A DNA stretch of 64,000 bases, taken from Pardosa pseudoannulata. Taxonomy: Eukaryota; Arthropoda; Arachnida; Araneae; Lycosidae. Location: assembly GCA_032207245.1 (NCBI GenBank), contig CM063507.1, positions 85,705,403 through 85,769,402 of the forward strand, in the 5' to 3' direction. The notes under the pieces were generated by a model. The model searched no databases. It worked only from the letters and a program-made list of their open reading frames with translations, and was not told where the DNA came from. Every line of letters starts with the position of its first letter. The stretch's first letter is position 1. Below, in pieces: positions 45,801 through 56,826 of the stretch. The translations under genes and the position numbers were made by a program.

Positions 45801-46496
45801 TTCATTTTTACAGCCGAAGTAATTGCCATATACGAAGCTTTAAGGTATATTTCTTCCAGCAATAAAAGATACTTTATAATATACTCTGACTCAATGAGTG
45901 TCTTGGAGAGCCTAAAATCTGATTCTAACACTCATAGCTACGTTTCTCTGACTATTCGGCTGCACAGAAAACTTTCTCGTAGGGGCTTTAACATACTTCT
46001 CTGCTGGGTTCCTAGTCACGTTGGCATTTCTGGTAACGAGAGAGTCGACACCTTAGCGAGACAGGCAGCTACATCTTACACTGGTGCTCTGCCTTATAGC
46101 GACATCAAAAAAGCCATTTCCTCCTTCACAAATGACCGCTGGAATGCTGAATGGAACTTACAAACTAGGAACAAGCTTCACTTTATTAGACCGTCGATAT
46201 CTTTTTGGCCATGTCTCTCAAACCGCAAATTAGATGTCATTTTAACACGTCTTCGAATTGGTCATACTAGACTTACACATAAGCATTTACTATTGGCTGA
46301 GCCAGCTCCACTTTGTTCTTTCTGTCACACTCATCTGACCGTTCATCATATTTTAACTTCATGTACCGCTTTTACACGATTTTACAATATATATTTTAAA
46401 ACTTTTCATCCCAGTATAAGCGAGCTTTTGGGCGAGACACCGCACCCAAAACTTTTCAAGTTTTTAATTCGCATTGACATTTTTAACCTTGTTTAG
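42815..46496 (+). pseudogene. RT6 ORF2: endonuclease-RT-RNase H, one frameshift
   Basis: ATG 42815. Endonuclease: SWNCHGF, LQETFLH, LLGDFNAHS, SDHFPI. The frame ends at 43774 because of a shift in the A8 run near 43701-43708; the other frame continues with QKAWSIFRRYPTTENL and is open to 46496. RT: NYRPIALTS, FRKHRSTLDN, FFDIQKAYDHTW, VPQGSVLSVTLF, YVDD near 44820. Note Q for E in DIQKAYD, where the other copies have DIEKAYD. RNase H: YTDGSKSPDYAGFAY, AEVIAI, SDSMSV, GNERVDTLARQA. Zinc motif CSFC-H-C near 46320. Confidence 0.92.
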
Positions 46497-46680
46497 TTAT
46501 AAAAATTATTTTAATTCGACCCTTTACATCGTTTTTTACTTGTATTTTTTTTAAAGTATCTGATATTCTCCTCTACTTTTTAATTATATAATTTTGTGTT
46601 TTAGAATTTCACTCTTTCGTTTGGCGCAGCATATCCTTGCTTGGATCTTGCGCCAATAAATCTCAACCAACCAACCAACC
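46497..46680 (+). other. RT6 3' UTR with variant hairpin and AACC tail
   Basis: Outer stem TGGCGC (46622-46627) / GCGCCA (46650-46655) and inner ATCC (46633-46636) / GGAT (46643-46646): both stems differ from RT1/RT3 by paired changes. Four AACC units follow. Confidence 0.82.
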
Positions 46681-48112
46681 TCATCGTGTCTCCAAGAAAC
46701 GCGTGGACATATCGGTTGAAGTTCGACCTGGAGGGCGGTTCATTCGGGTACTCGACGCAAATAAGGTACCTCGGAGTCATTTTCGATGATAGGCTTACGT
46801 TCACTGCTCACCTCAATCTTGTGGAGTGCAAGGTACAGAAGGTGTTGCAGAAGTTGGCTCGAGTTTCTCGACCCATGTGGGGACTTGGTGGAAAGACCAT
46901 GAAGGCTCTGTACCTTTCGGTCCTGGAAAAGATGATCCTCTACAGGTGTGAGGTTTGGTACCGTGGTAACAAACGGCAGGAACTGAAACTTACTCAGATC
47001 CAACGGGCCTGTCTGCTTTCGGTAAAGAAGGCTTATAGGACCGCCTCGAATGAGGCCCTGCTAGTACTAGCAGATGTTATGCCGTTGGACTACACTGCGC
47101 GTATCAGACAAGCACTCTACCTTTGCAAGGGAGGTGTGTCTGACATTGATCTGTTCGGACTCTCTTTTCTCCGTGGCTGTGCTTACGGACCTCATGGCCA
47201 TGTGGTGAACCTACATGACCTCGTCTCAGTGGACTTTGACGAAAATCCCCCGACAGGCCGTGGTTGGGAGTTGTTCACTGACGGTTCGTAGACGGATACC
47301 TCGCACGCCGGACCGCGTGTGGGGGCAGCATTCGTTGCTTACCAGGACACCGCCTTGGTGTACTTTGGTGTTTACCGACTTGCCGATCGCAACTCGGTCT
47401 ACGATACTGAGATTTACGCTATCCTCCAGGCTCTTCTATGGACCCTAAGGAACATCTCGGACGGAAAACTGAGACTTTACTCAGACAGCCGATCCTCCCT
47501 GATGGCGTGCGAAACCTGACCAGCTACCATCCATGGGCGATGCTCATTAAGAATACCATTGTGCGCCCCTGGGCCCGAGGTATCGAGGTGAGCATTGGAT
47601 GGGTTCCGGCCCACACAGGCATCTCTGGCAACGAGGAAGCGGACTTGCTTCCCAAGACCGCGACCGAGAAGCCAGGAATCGACGCCACCATGGCACTGTC
47701 ATGGTCAGCCGTCGGGGGAGCGTTGAAGAGGTCGGCGCTAACGTGGTGGCAAAAACGATGGGACCAAGCCATTACAGGAAGGTGGACTCATTCTCTCCTG
47801 CCTCAGGTAACACTGAAGCGGTGTGAGACTGACTTCTACCTGAATCAGATACTCACCGGACACGGCATCATCCCCGACTTCCAATTAAAAATGTTCGGAA
47901 AGAACGGGTTGTGCCCGTTTGATGGTGAACAGGGAACGATAGACCACCTGGTCTACCACTGTAGGCGCAACAGTGAGTTGAGGAAGTCCCACTTCCCGAT
48001 CAGTTCGCGACCCCTTACAGCTTTGAGCCTCACAAGCTTGGTTCAACTAACTCGGGTCAGGGAGGGCCTGAGGAAAATGATCGTGCTGCTTTTTGACGAG
48101 CTCGACCCATGA
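46681..48112 (+). pseudogene. R1-like ORF2 fragment: RT thumb, RNase H, zinc end
   Basis: GC-rich coding sequence, unlike the AT-rich RT family. Starts after the palm with IRYLGVIFDDRLTF, LARVSRPMWGL and LYRCEVWYRG (R1/TRAS-type RT end), then FTDGS, TEIYAILQAL, YSDSRSSL, WVPAHTGISGNEEADLL (RNase H) and LNQILTGHGIIP with CPF...TIDHLVYHC. In-frame TAG at 47289-47291 follows FTDGS, and a frameshift lies near 47505. Stop at 48110-48112. The N-terminal part is missing at the junction with RT6. R1/LOA group placement is by resemblance. Confidence 0.85.
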
Positions 48113-48739
48113 ACAGAGCTAACATGCAGTTTCAAGACTCGGTGTTCATTGCCCAGCACTACCTCCTGGGATGCTTCAGGTTCTCTGTCGACGTCTCTCT
48201 TCTCACCCCGTCGCGTCGCTTGCCGAGAAACTCTCCCAACCACTCTTGCACTTTTTGGATGATTCTCTGATCCGGACCCAACCCCTCTGCGGTAGGATTC
48301 CCAGAGTAGACACGTCCTCGATTCCAGAGTAAGCCCGGAACCGGCGTGCGGATGAACCCGTCTACGCCCCCAGATCAGGGGAGTAGCGGGCCCACTAACC
48401 TGACCTGAGGGAGAGTTGAGGGCCTCTCCTTATTAGTCAGCCTCCCGAGAGGGAGGCTTCCTGTCCATGGGAGCTCCGCACTCGAGGCTGGACGGTGGTT
48501 GGAGCCTCATTTCTTCTACTTCCTTCTCCTGCGAACGGTATCCTCTGGCGTAGCGCGTGCCTTGGGTCCGCTTCACTGCGGCGATCCTTTGCTTTCACCT
48601 GGATCGATCCTCCTTGTGCTCTGTGCCGGAGTCCCTTCTCCGGGCAGCTTTTGCAGGTGCATATAGCTATCGAACTTTTAGTCGGTAGGGATCCCTGGTA
48701 AGCGTCTTAAATGCACGCACAGGTGGGGTACTTTCTCAG
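48113..48739. other. GC-richer untranslated stretch between two R1-like fragments
   Basis: No coding frame with recognisable content. It probably holds the 3' UTR of the fragment before it and perhaps leader sequence of another copy. A short inverted repeat, GCCTCCCGAGAGGGAGGC (about 48441-48458), forms a strong hairpin. Confidence 0.5.
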
Positions 48740-49000
48740 TTACCCTACTAATGAACTGATCCGGAGTTCCTGACGGCGATCATGAACGCCTGCCGAGATG
48801 TTCGGTTGTTTCCTGGAGCATGGAAGAACGCGCGGTGTGTTCTCATAGCCAAGCATGGTAGGGACCTTTCGTCCTGCGACTCGTACCGACCACTCAGTTT
48901 GGTGAGATCTTGGGGAAAACTCTTGGATAAGCTGATGTACAATCGGCTGAGGCACTTTGTCGAAAGCAGGGGCTTCTCAGTGAATACCAGTTCGGATTCC
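48740..49000 (+). pseudogene. R1-like reverse transcriptase fragment (first RT blocks)
   Basis: Reads PEFLTAIMNACRDVRLFPGAW, ARCVLIAKHGRD, SYRPLSLVRSWGKLLDKL and NRLRHFVESRG; after a one-base shift SEYQFGFR follows, the usual next RT block. Immediately after FGFR the DNA turns into the 28-bp satellite. These are the blocks missing from the fragment at 46681-48112, but here they lie downstream of it, so they come from another copy or a rearranged one. Confidence 0.83.
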
Positions 49001-50201
49001 GATAACAATATTTCAATATCGATACTGATATTGCAATACCAATATCGCAATATTGATATCGCGATACCAATATTGAGATATCGATATAGCGATACCAATA
49101 TTGCGATATCGATACACCAATATCGAAATATTGCTATCGCGATAACAATGTTTACTGATATCGCGAAACCGATATTGCGATGTCGATATCGCTATACCAA
49201 TATCCGATATTGATATCGCGTTAACAATATTTCAATATCGATACTGATATTGCAATACCAATATCGCAATATTGATATCGCGATACCAATATTGAGATAT
49301 TGGTACGAAAACGAATATCGCGATACCAATATTGAGATATTGGTATTGCGATACCAAAATTGAAATATCGATATTACGATACCAATATTGCGATATTCAT
49401 ATTGCGATATTCATATTGCGATACCAATATTGAAATATCGATATCGCGATGCCAATATTGCGATATTGATATTGTGATACCAATATTGCGATATCGATAT
49501 CACGATACCACTATTAAAATATTGATATCGCGATAACAATATTTAAATATCGATACTGATATTGCAATACCAATATTCGATATTGATATCGCAATAACAA
49601 TATTTACTGATATTGCGGTAACAGTATTCGATATTGATATCGCGATAGCAATATTTCAATATCGATACCGATATCGCGATATTGATATCGCGATACCAAT
49701 ATTTCGATATTTATATCGCGATACCGATATAGCGATATCGATATCGCGATACCAATATTCGTTATTGATATAGCGATAACATTATTTCAATATCGATACT
49801 AATATTGCAATACCAATATCGCAATATTGATATCGCGATACCAATATTGAGATATTGATATCGCGATACCAATATTGAGATATTGATATTGCGATACCAA
49901 TATTGAAATATCGATATCGTGATACCAATATTGCGATACGATACCAATATCGCAATATCGATATTGCTATACCAATATTGCGATATCGATATCGCGATAC
50001 CAATATCGAAATATTGATGGTGTCGTGATAACAATATTTCGATATTGATATCGCAATATCGAGATACCAATATTGCGATATCGATATCACGATACCAATA
50101 TCGCAATATGAATATTGCGATACCAATATTGCGATATTGATATTGTGATATAAATACTGCGATATCGATATCACGATACCAATATTGCAATATCGCGATA
50201 C
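48999..50201. repeat. 28-bp GATATC-rich satellite, block 3
   Basis: Same unit and orientation (ACCAATATTGCG) as blocks 1 and 2. Rare variants such as CGATAACATTATTTC (about 49772) and CGATGCCAATATTG (about 49448) act as landmarks that recur, inverted, at 60750-61150. Confidence 0.93.
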
Positions 50202-51009
50202 AAGGACTTCTTGAAGGTATCCTAAGATATATTTCTAGTAAACACCGTAAGATAACACCAAACAGCCACATAACTTGAGTTTTCCATATTGTCCATACTA
50301 AGCGAACCTAAATACTCAAAGTATGGATGTAAAACAATTTCTATTAAAGCTTTTATTTTTTTTATTTTCACATTAATACCCTACGTACAAAGTAACTCTG
50401 GTATATTCATACATGCTTTTAGCCACCTATTATTTCTAACAATATTTCAATGCCAGATTTTGTTTTTTCTTTCTGATGGGTATAGTAAAAGAATTTCTTT
50501 CTTATTTTAAGTTTTCATTAAAACTGGGAAATAAATAACTGACATAAAATATATTAAAGCAAGAAAGTGAAATAGAATTTCAGAATATCTATACGTTATC
50601 ATTAAAAATCCCCATAATAAATTCACTGGATATATTTTAAGTACAAAATAGATGAATCAAGCAAAAGTAAATATGATGATATGATGATAGTAGCAAAAGA
50701 AAATATTTAGGATGATTTTTGTGCATGCAGTTACACCTCAAATTTATAAATCTTTTTTCTTAAATTTAAATTTTCATGATCATGAGCAGTTGTAGATTTA
50801 TAAACTCTGATATTAATGATACGATGATATAATATCTCGTAATATTTTAAATAACTTTCAATGATCAGATTTTTGATATCTGCTGTATAAAATATATATA
50901 ATAATCTCCGATAAAAAAAATAACTGATAATCATGATGTTTAGATAATATCTCGTAAAATTTTAAATAACTGTCAATGATCGATATTTTCGATGCGATTT
51001 AGCTTTAAT
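50202..51009. other. AT-rich insert with degenerate 160-bp satellite at its end
   Basis: About 50202-50735 has no recognisable content apart from a 73-codon frame at 50289-50510 that I cannot assign. From about 50740 the ATAATATCTCGTAATATTTT and AATAACT.TCAATGA blocks of the 160-bp satellite appear in eroded form, with many small deletions, before the 28-bp satellite resumes. Confidence 0.55.
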
Positions 51010-53693
51010 ATCAATATCGAATATTGATCGATAATTTGATATTGATCGCGATAACAAAATTTCAATATCGATACTGTTATTGCAATACCAATATCGCAGT
51101 ATTAATATCGCGATACCAATATTGCGATATTGATATCGCGATACCAATATCGCGATATTGATATCGCGATAACAATATTTACTGATATCGCGATACCGAT
51201 ATTGCGATATCGATATCGCATAACAATATTTCAATATCGATACTGATATTGCAATACCAATATCGCAATATTGATATCGCGATACCAATATTGAGATAAT
51301 GATATTGCGATACCAATATTGAAATATCGATATCGCGATACCAATATTGCGATATTGATATCGCGATAACAATATTTACTGATATCGCGATACCAATACT
51401 GCGATATTGAATATCGCGATATTGATATCGCGATAACAATATTTACTGATATCGCGATACCGATATTGCGATATCGATATCGCGATACCAATATTCGTTA
51501 TTGATATAGCGATAACAATATTTCAATATCGATACTGATATTGCAATACCAATATCGCAATATTGATATCGCGATACCAATATTGAGATATTGATATTGC
51601 GATACCAATATTGAAATATCGATATCGCGATACCAATATTGCGATACGATACCAATATCGCAATATCGATATTGCGATACCAATATTGCGATACGATACC
51701 AATATCGCAATATCGATATTGCGATACCAATATTGCGATATCGTTATCGCGATAACAATATCGAAATATTGATGGTGTTGCGATAACAATATTACGATAT
51801 TGATATCGCAATATCGAGATACCAATATTGCGTTATCGATATCACGATACCAATATCGCAATATCAATATTGCGATATTGATATTGTGATATAAATATTG
51901 CGATATAGATATCACGATACCAATATCGCAATATCAATATTGCGATATTGATATTGTGATATAAATATTGCGATATCGATATCAAGATACCAATATTGCA
52001 ATATCTCGATACCAATATTGCAATATTGATATCGCGATAATGACATTCCGATATCACGATAGCAATATTTCAATATCGATACTGATATTGCAATACCAAT
52101 ATTGCGATATTGATATCGCGATAACGCTATTGCGATATCGCGATACCAATATTTCAATATCGATACTGATATTGCAATGCCAATATTGCGATATTGAAAT
52201 CGCGATAACAATATTTACTGATATTGCGATACCAATATGCGATATCGATATCGCGATACCATTATTGCGTTATTGATATTGTGATACCAATATTGCGATA
52301 TCGATATCACGATACCACTGATAAAATATTGATATCTCGATACCGATATTCCGATATGGATATCGCGATAACAATATTTACTGATATCGCGATCCCGATA
52401 TTTCGATATCCATATCGCGATACCAGTATTTGTTATTGATTAAGCGATAACAATATTTCAATATCGATACTGATATTGCAATACCAATATCGCAATATTG
52501 ATATCGCGATACCAATATTGAGATATTGATATAGCGATACTGATATTGAAATATAGATATCGCGATACCAATATTGCGATACGATACTAATATCGCAATA
52601 TCGATATTGTAATACCAATATTGCGATATAGATATCGCGATACCAATATCGTAATATTAATGGTGTCGCGATAACAATATTTCGATATTTATATCGCAAT
52701 ATCGAGATACCGATATTGCGATATCGATATCACGATACCAATATCGCAATATCAATATTGCGATACCAATATTGCGATATTAATATTGTGATATAAATAT
52801 TGCGATATCGATATCACGATACCAATATTGCAATATTGATATCGCGATACCAATATTGCATTATCCATATCGCGATACCAACATTGCAATATTGATATCG
52901 CGATACCGATTTTGCGATATCGCGATACCAATATTTCAATATCGATACTGATATTGCGATAAAAATATTTACTGATATCGCGATACCAATAATGCGATAT
53001 TGATATCGCGATAACAATATTTACTGATATTGCGATACCAATAGTGAAATATCGATATCGCGATACCAATATTGCGATATTGATATCGCGATACCAATAT
53101 TGCGATATCGATACACCAATATCGAAATATTGCTATCGCGATAACAATGTTTACTGATATCGCGAAACCGATATTGCGATGTCGATATCGCTATACCAAT
53201 ATCCGATATTGATATCGCGTTAACAATATTTCAATATCGATACTGATATTGCAATACCAATATCGCAATATTGATATCGCGATACCAATATTGAGATATT
53301 GGTATTGCGATACCAAAATTGAAATATCGATATCGCGATACCAATATTGCGATATTGATATTGTGATACCAATATTGAAATATCGATATCGTGATGCCAA
53401 TATTGCGATATTGATATTGTGATACCAATATTGCGATATCGATATCACGATACCACTATTAAAATATTGATATCGCGATAACAATATTTAAATATCGATA
53501 CTGATATTGCAATACCAATATTGCGATATTGATATCACGATAACGCTATTGCGATATCGCGATACCAATATTTAAATATCGATACTGATATTGCAATACC
53601 AATATTGCGATATTGAAATCGCGATAACAATATTTACTGATATCGCGATAACAATATTACGATATTGATATCGCAATATCGAGATACCAATAT
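51010..53693. repeat. 28-bp GATATC-rich satellite, block 4
   Basis: The longest block, 2.7 kb, same orientation as block 3. Segments of several hundred bases are repeated with little change (53101-53490 closely matches about 49100-49540), which shows a higher-order repeat made of 28-bp units. Confidence 0.93.
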
Positions 53694-54080
53694 AAACCTT
53701 TTTCTACAAAAAAAATTTTTAATGGTCACGAGTGTATCAGATTTTAAAACAATAATCTCGCCAAAAATTTTATTTAACTGTCAATGAGTTAAACAAGATT
53801 TTAGATGAGTCTTTAGCTTTAATGAGATAATTACGGAGAGTTTTACACAGATTAATAAACCTTTTTGACAAAAATAACTTTTAATGATCGTGAGTGTTTA
53901 AGATAATCTCGTAATGATAATGATAATCTCGTAATAAATTTATATTTATTTTACAGATCTATAAAACTTTTTCCACGAAAATATATATTAATAATTATGA
54001 GTGTACCAGATTTTATGATAATAATCTCGTAATAATTTTGAATTAGTCAAACAAATTAAAATCAGTCAAACAAGATACCG
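53694..54080. repeat. ~160-bp AT-rich satellite, block 2 (partial)
   Basis: Nearly identical to about 9110-9490 (AAACAAGATTTTAGATGAGT, TAATGATAATGATAATCTCG). The first two monomers of block 1 are missing. Confidence 0.88.
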
Positions 54081-54785
54081 TGTCTATTCTGATTCCGAAA
54101 AACGATATGAAATTACGAATAAAACGAATGCGAAATGCGAATTACGAATTGCGAACCCAATATTGAGGAATCAATATTTTGATATTGATATTGCGATACC
54201 GATATCGCAATATTGATATCGTACATTGATAGCGAGATCAATAGTGATTTCTCATTTATTCTGATTCCGATAATCCTAATTAACGGTAATCGGAATATCG
54301 ATATCGCTATACCATTGATATTAGTATTGATATCGCGATACCAATATTGCAATATCGATATCGCGATATCGATATCGTGATACCAATATTGCGACACTAA
54401 TATTGCGATATTGATATTGTGATACCAATATTGCGATATCGATATCACTATACCACAATTAAAATATTGATATCGCGATATCAATATTCGATATTGATAT
54501 CGCAATAAAAATATTTCAATATCGATACTGATATTGTAATACCAATATTACAATATTGATATTGCCATACCAATATTGCGATATTGATATCGCGATAACA
54601 ATATTGCAATATTGATATTGCGATACCAATATTCGATATTGATATCGCGATAACAATATTTCAATATCGATACTGATATTGCAATACCAATATTACAATA
54701 TTGATATCGCGATACCAATATTTCGATATTGCAATTTGGTATCACAATATCAATATCGCAATATTGGTATCGCGATATCGATTTT
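54081..54785. repeat. 28-bp satellite, block 5, with orientation switch near 54733
   Basis: Begins with the GCGAATTACGAATTGCGAA junction as at 9481-9584. Up to about 54732 units read ACCAATATTGCG; from about 54733 they read CGCAATATTGGT, the complement, and the last 50 bp before RT7 are in this inverted orientation. The array after RT7 has the same inverted orientation. Confidence 0.85.
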
Positions 54786-55542
54786 GCCCCGAGGTTTCCC
54801 CAGTGTCTTTTTTCTCCCTCCGTGGGGCTTGCTACCTCTTGGCAGGCGTGGGTGTCGCGTCCCCAGTGTACCCTAGCGCTCTTTTCCCTTTTTCCCTTCT
54901 TTCTGTCCTTTTGTGTTGTCCTTCCTCTTTTTTTCTGAACCTGTCTCTTTCCCTCCCTCTGGAGTTCTTACTAAACACGTTTTTTGTTTCGGTTTTCTGT
55001 CCTAATCTGGTGTATTTAGTTTTTGTTCCTACTGTTAAAAAAAAAAAAAAATAAAAATAAAAAATTTAAAAACTAAAAAAGTAGAAAAAAAAAATTTGTG
55101 TTGTGCTTTCTGTCCCCTTCGGAGCCTTCACCGTATCAATACCGATCTCCGCCCATCCAACCTCGACTTTACTGGGTCCTGTACCACTCTTCGGCCTCTC
55201 CCGTAAGGGATACCGTTTGGGCTCGGGAACGGACCCTGTTGGGGTTGTGTCGGTGAAGAGGAGTGGCGTACTGTGATGGTATTGGTTGAGGAACGTTTAC
55301 CTGTAACGGTCCCGGAGGTTGAAAACCCTTCGTCACGTGTATCTTTATGATGGGCGTCGCGACGTATCGAGAAATCCTCCACGGCTGTGGACCCTGTGCA
55401 CCAGGTGCACGTTACGGCCCGGCGCCTGTTATCTAGTTGCGGAGTTTTCCGGCGGTTACACTTTACACGTTAGGAAAGTGTGGAAGGCGGGGTCTGGCGG
55501 GGGCCCCGTTCAGACTGGAAGGAATCCGTGGTTTATATTTTC
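54786..55542 (+). promoter_or_regulatory. RT7 5' leader, with partial tandem duplication
   Basis: CCCCGAGGTTTCCCCAGTG near 54787 matches the third leader hairpin region of RT3 (CCCGAGGTACCCCAGCG). About 30 nt on, GTGGGTGTCGCGTCCCCAG and TACCCTAGCGCTCTTTT match the same region again, preceded by a diverged hairpin-2 counterpart. The promoter unit therefore seems present about 1.5 times. An A-rich segment at 55036-55095 follows. The block CTCCGTGGTGGGTGG is not kept. Confidence 0.55.
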
Positions 55543-56794
55543 ATGATGGCTGCAACTAAAGAATTTTTAGGTGCGGCTTCATGGGCGGATAGGTCAGAGA
55601 GTCTTATGGTTGACTCTCAAAAATGCAACTTACCTTTTTTTTATAATAAAACTCACAGAGGGTACGTTTGACAACATATCCCCTTTCCTTATCCACAAAT
55701 GCTTACAGTCAACAATTGGTAATGTTAAATCCGTAAAAAAACTAAGATCAGGTGATTTACTAGTCGAAGCTGATTCCTCAGATCAAGCACTTAAACTTTC
55801 TACTTGCTCGAAGCTCGCTCATCTAGCTGTATCTGTCACCCCCCATAGTACTTTAAATTTCTCACGTGGTGTGATCTCAGAATCTGACCTAACTCTAGTC
55901 CCTGAAAATGAAATCCTCGAAAACCTTCGTGACCAAAATGTATGCGCTGTCCGAAGGATAACTATTCGCCGTGATGGTAACAGTCTTCCCACTAAACATT
56001 TAATATTAACCTTTAATACACCCATAATGCCATCCTATATAACAGCAGGATACTTACGATGTTCCGTTCGTCCTTACATCCCGAACCCACTCAGATGCTT
56101 TCAGTGCCAGCGATTCGGGCATTCGAAGTTGTCTTGTCGCGGAAACCTTACCTGCGCACGTTGCTCAGAAGTTGGCCATGACAGTGATAATTGCACTAAA
56201 TCACCTCTGTGTGTGAATTGCAAAGGGTCCCATCCCTCCTTCTCACGAACCTGTCCATCTTGGCAGCTTGAAAAGGAAATAACAACTGTAAAAAACTAAC
56301 AAGAACATCACCTATCCTGAGGCACGTAAACTAGTTATCGCTCGTTCACCGAAGGCTGGAATCTCCTACGCTACTTCAATGACAGTAAAATCAGTCAAGA
56401 GTGTGGGAACGCAAACAGAAGAAACTGAACAAGTTACCAGAAACTGTTTAGATCTTTCGACAGCAAAGGAAACCCAGACCTTACCGACACCTAGTCGAAG
56501 AAGCCGAAAAAAGATTAATAAATCTGAACCCCAAACCCAACAGTCTAATGGTTCGCATCAAAGTGAAAATAATTCATCTGTCCAAAACGTGGTTAAATAT
56601 CCACCACCAAAAAAACCTAAGCAATCCACTCCTCAAAAGATCACGTATAAAGATTTCCTGAAAAATAAGAAACATGCAAAAAAAAACTGATAACTTGAAG
56701 ACTCATTGAAAGTCTATGTCTCCCCTGAGGAAGACATGCTGTCGGACAAAGCTTCTGATATGGATGCAGATGCATCCACTTCCTCCGATCGCTA
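55543..56794 (+). pseudogene. RT7 ORF1: zinc-knuckle protein, several frameshifts
   Basis: ATG ATG at 55543/55546 (MMAATKEFLG). Shift near 55650, then FDNISPFLIHKCLQ, RSGDLLVEA, SRGVISESD and knuckles CFQCQRFGHSKLSC, CARCSEVGHDSDNC, CVNCKGSHPSFSRTC. Second shift near 56295 (VKN then KNITYPEARK); third in the A9 run near 56680. The end VYVSPEEDM and an acidic serine stretch lead to TAG at 56792-56794. Confidence 0.85.
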
Positions 56795-56826
56795 GTCCGC
56801 TTTCTCTGCCCTTTGTTTTTTCTATC

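Larger units (their letters stand above)
41050..46680 (+). mobile_element. RT6: full-length element, divergent subfamily
   Basis: From CCCCTCAGGGGG at 41050 to (AACC)4 at 46665-46680. Leader hairpin 2 has TACTTCAGGTAAA instead of TACTTTAGG, still paired. ORF1 has a frameshift and a premature stop, ORF2 one frameshift. It has the most divergent proteins among the full copies, yet the same ends. Confidence 0.92.

Noticed and set aside
13237..46680. LTR retrotransposons or endogenous retroviruses
   Set aside because: No long terminal repeats, protease or integrase; the APE-type endonuclease and YVDD reverse transcriptase without integrase show non-LTR elements.
50289..50510. 73-codon hydrophobic frame in the AT-rich insert
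   Set aside because: Low-complexity F/I/L-rich reading of AT-rich DNA with no conserved motif.
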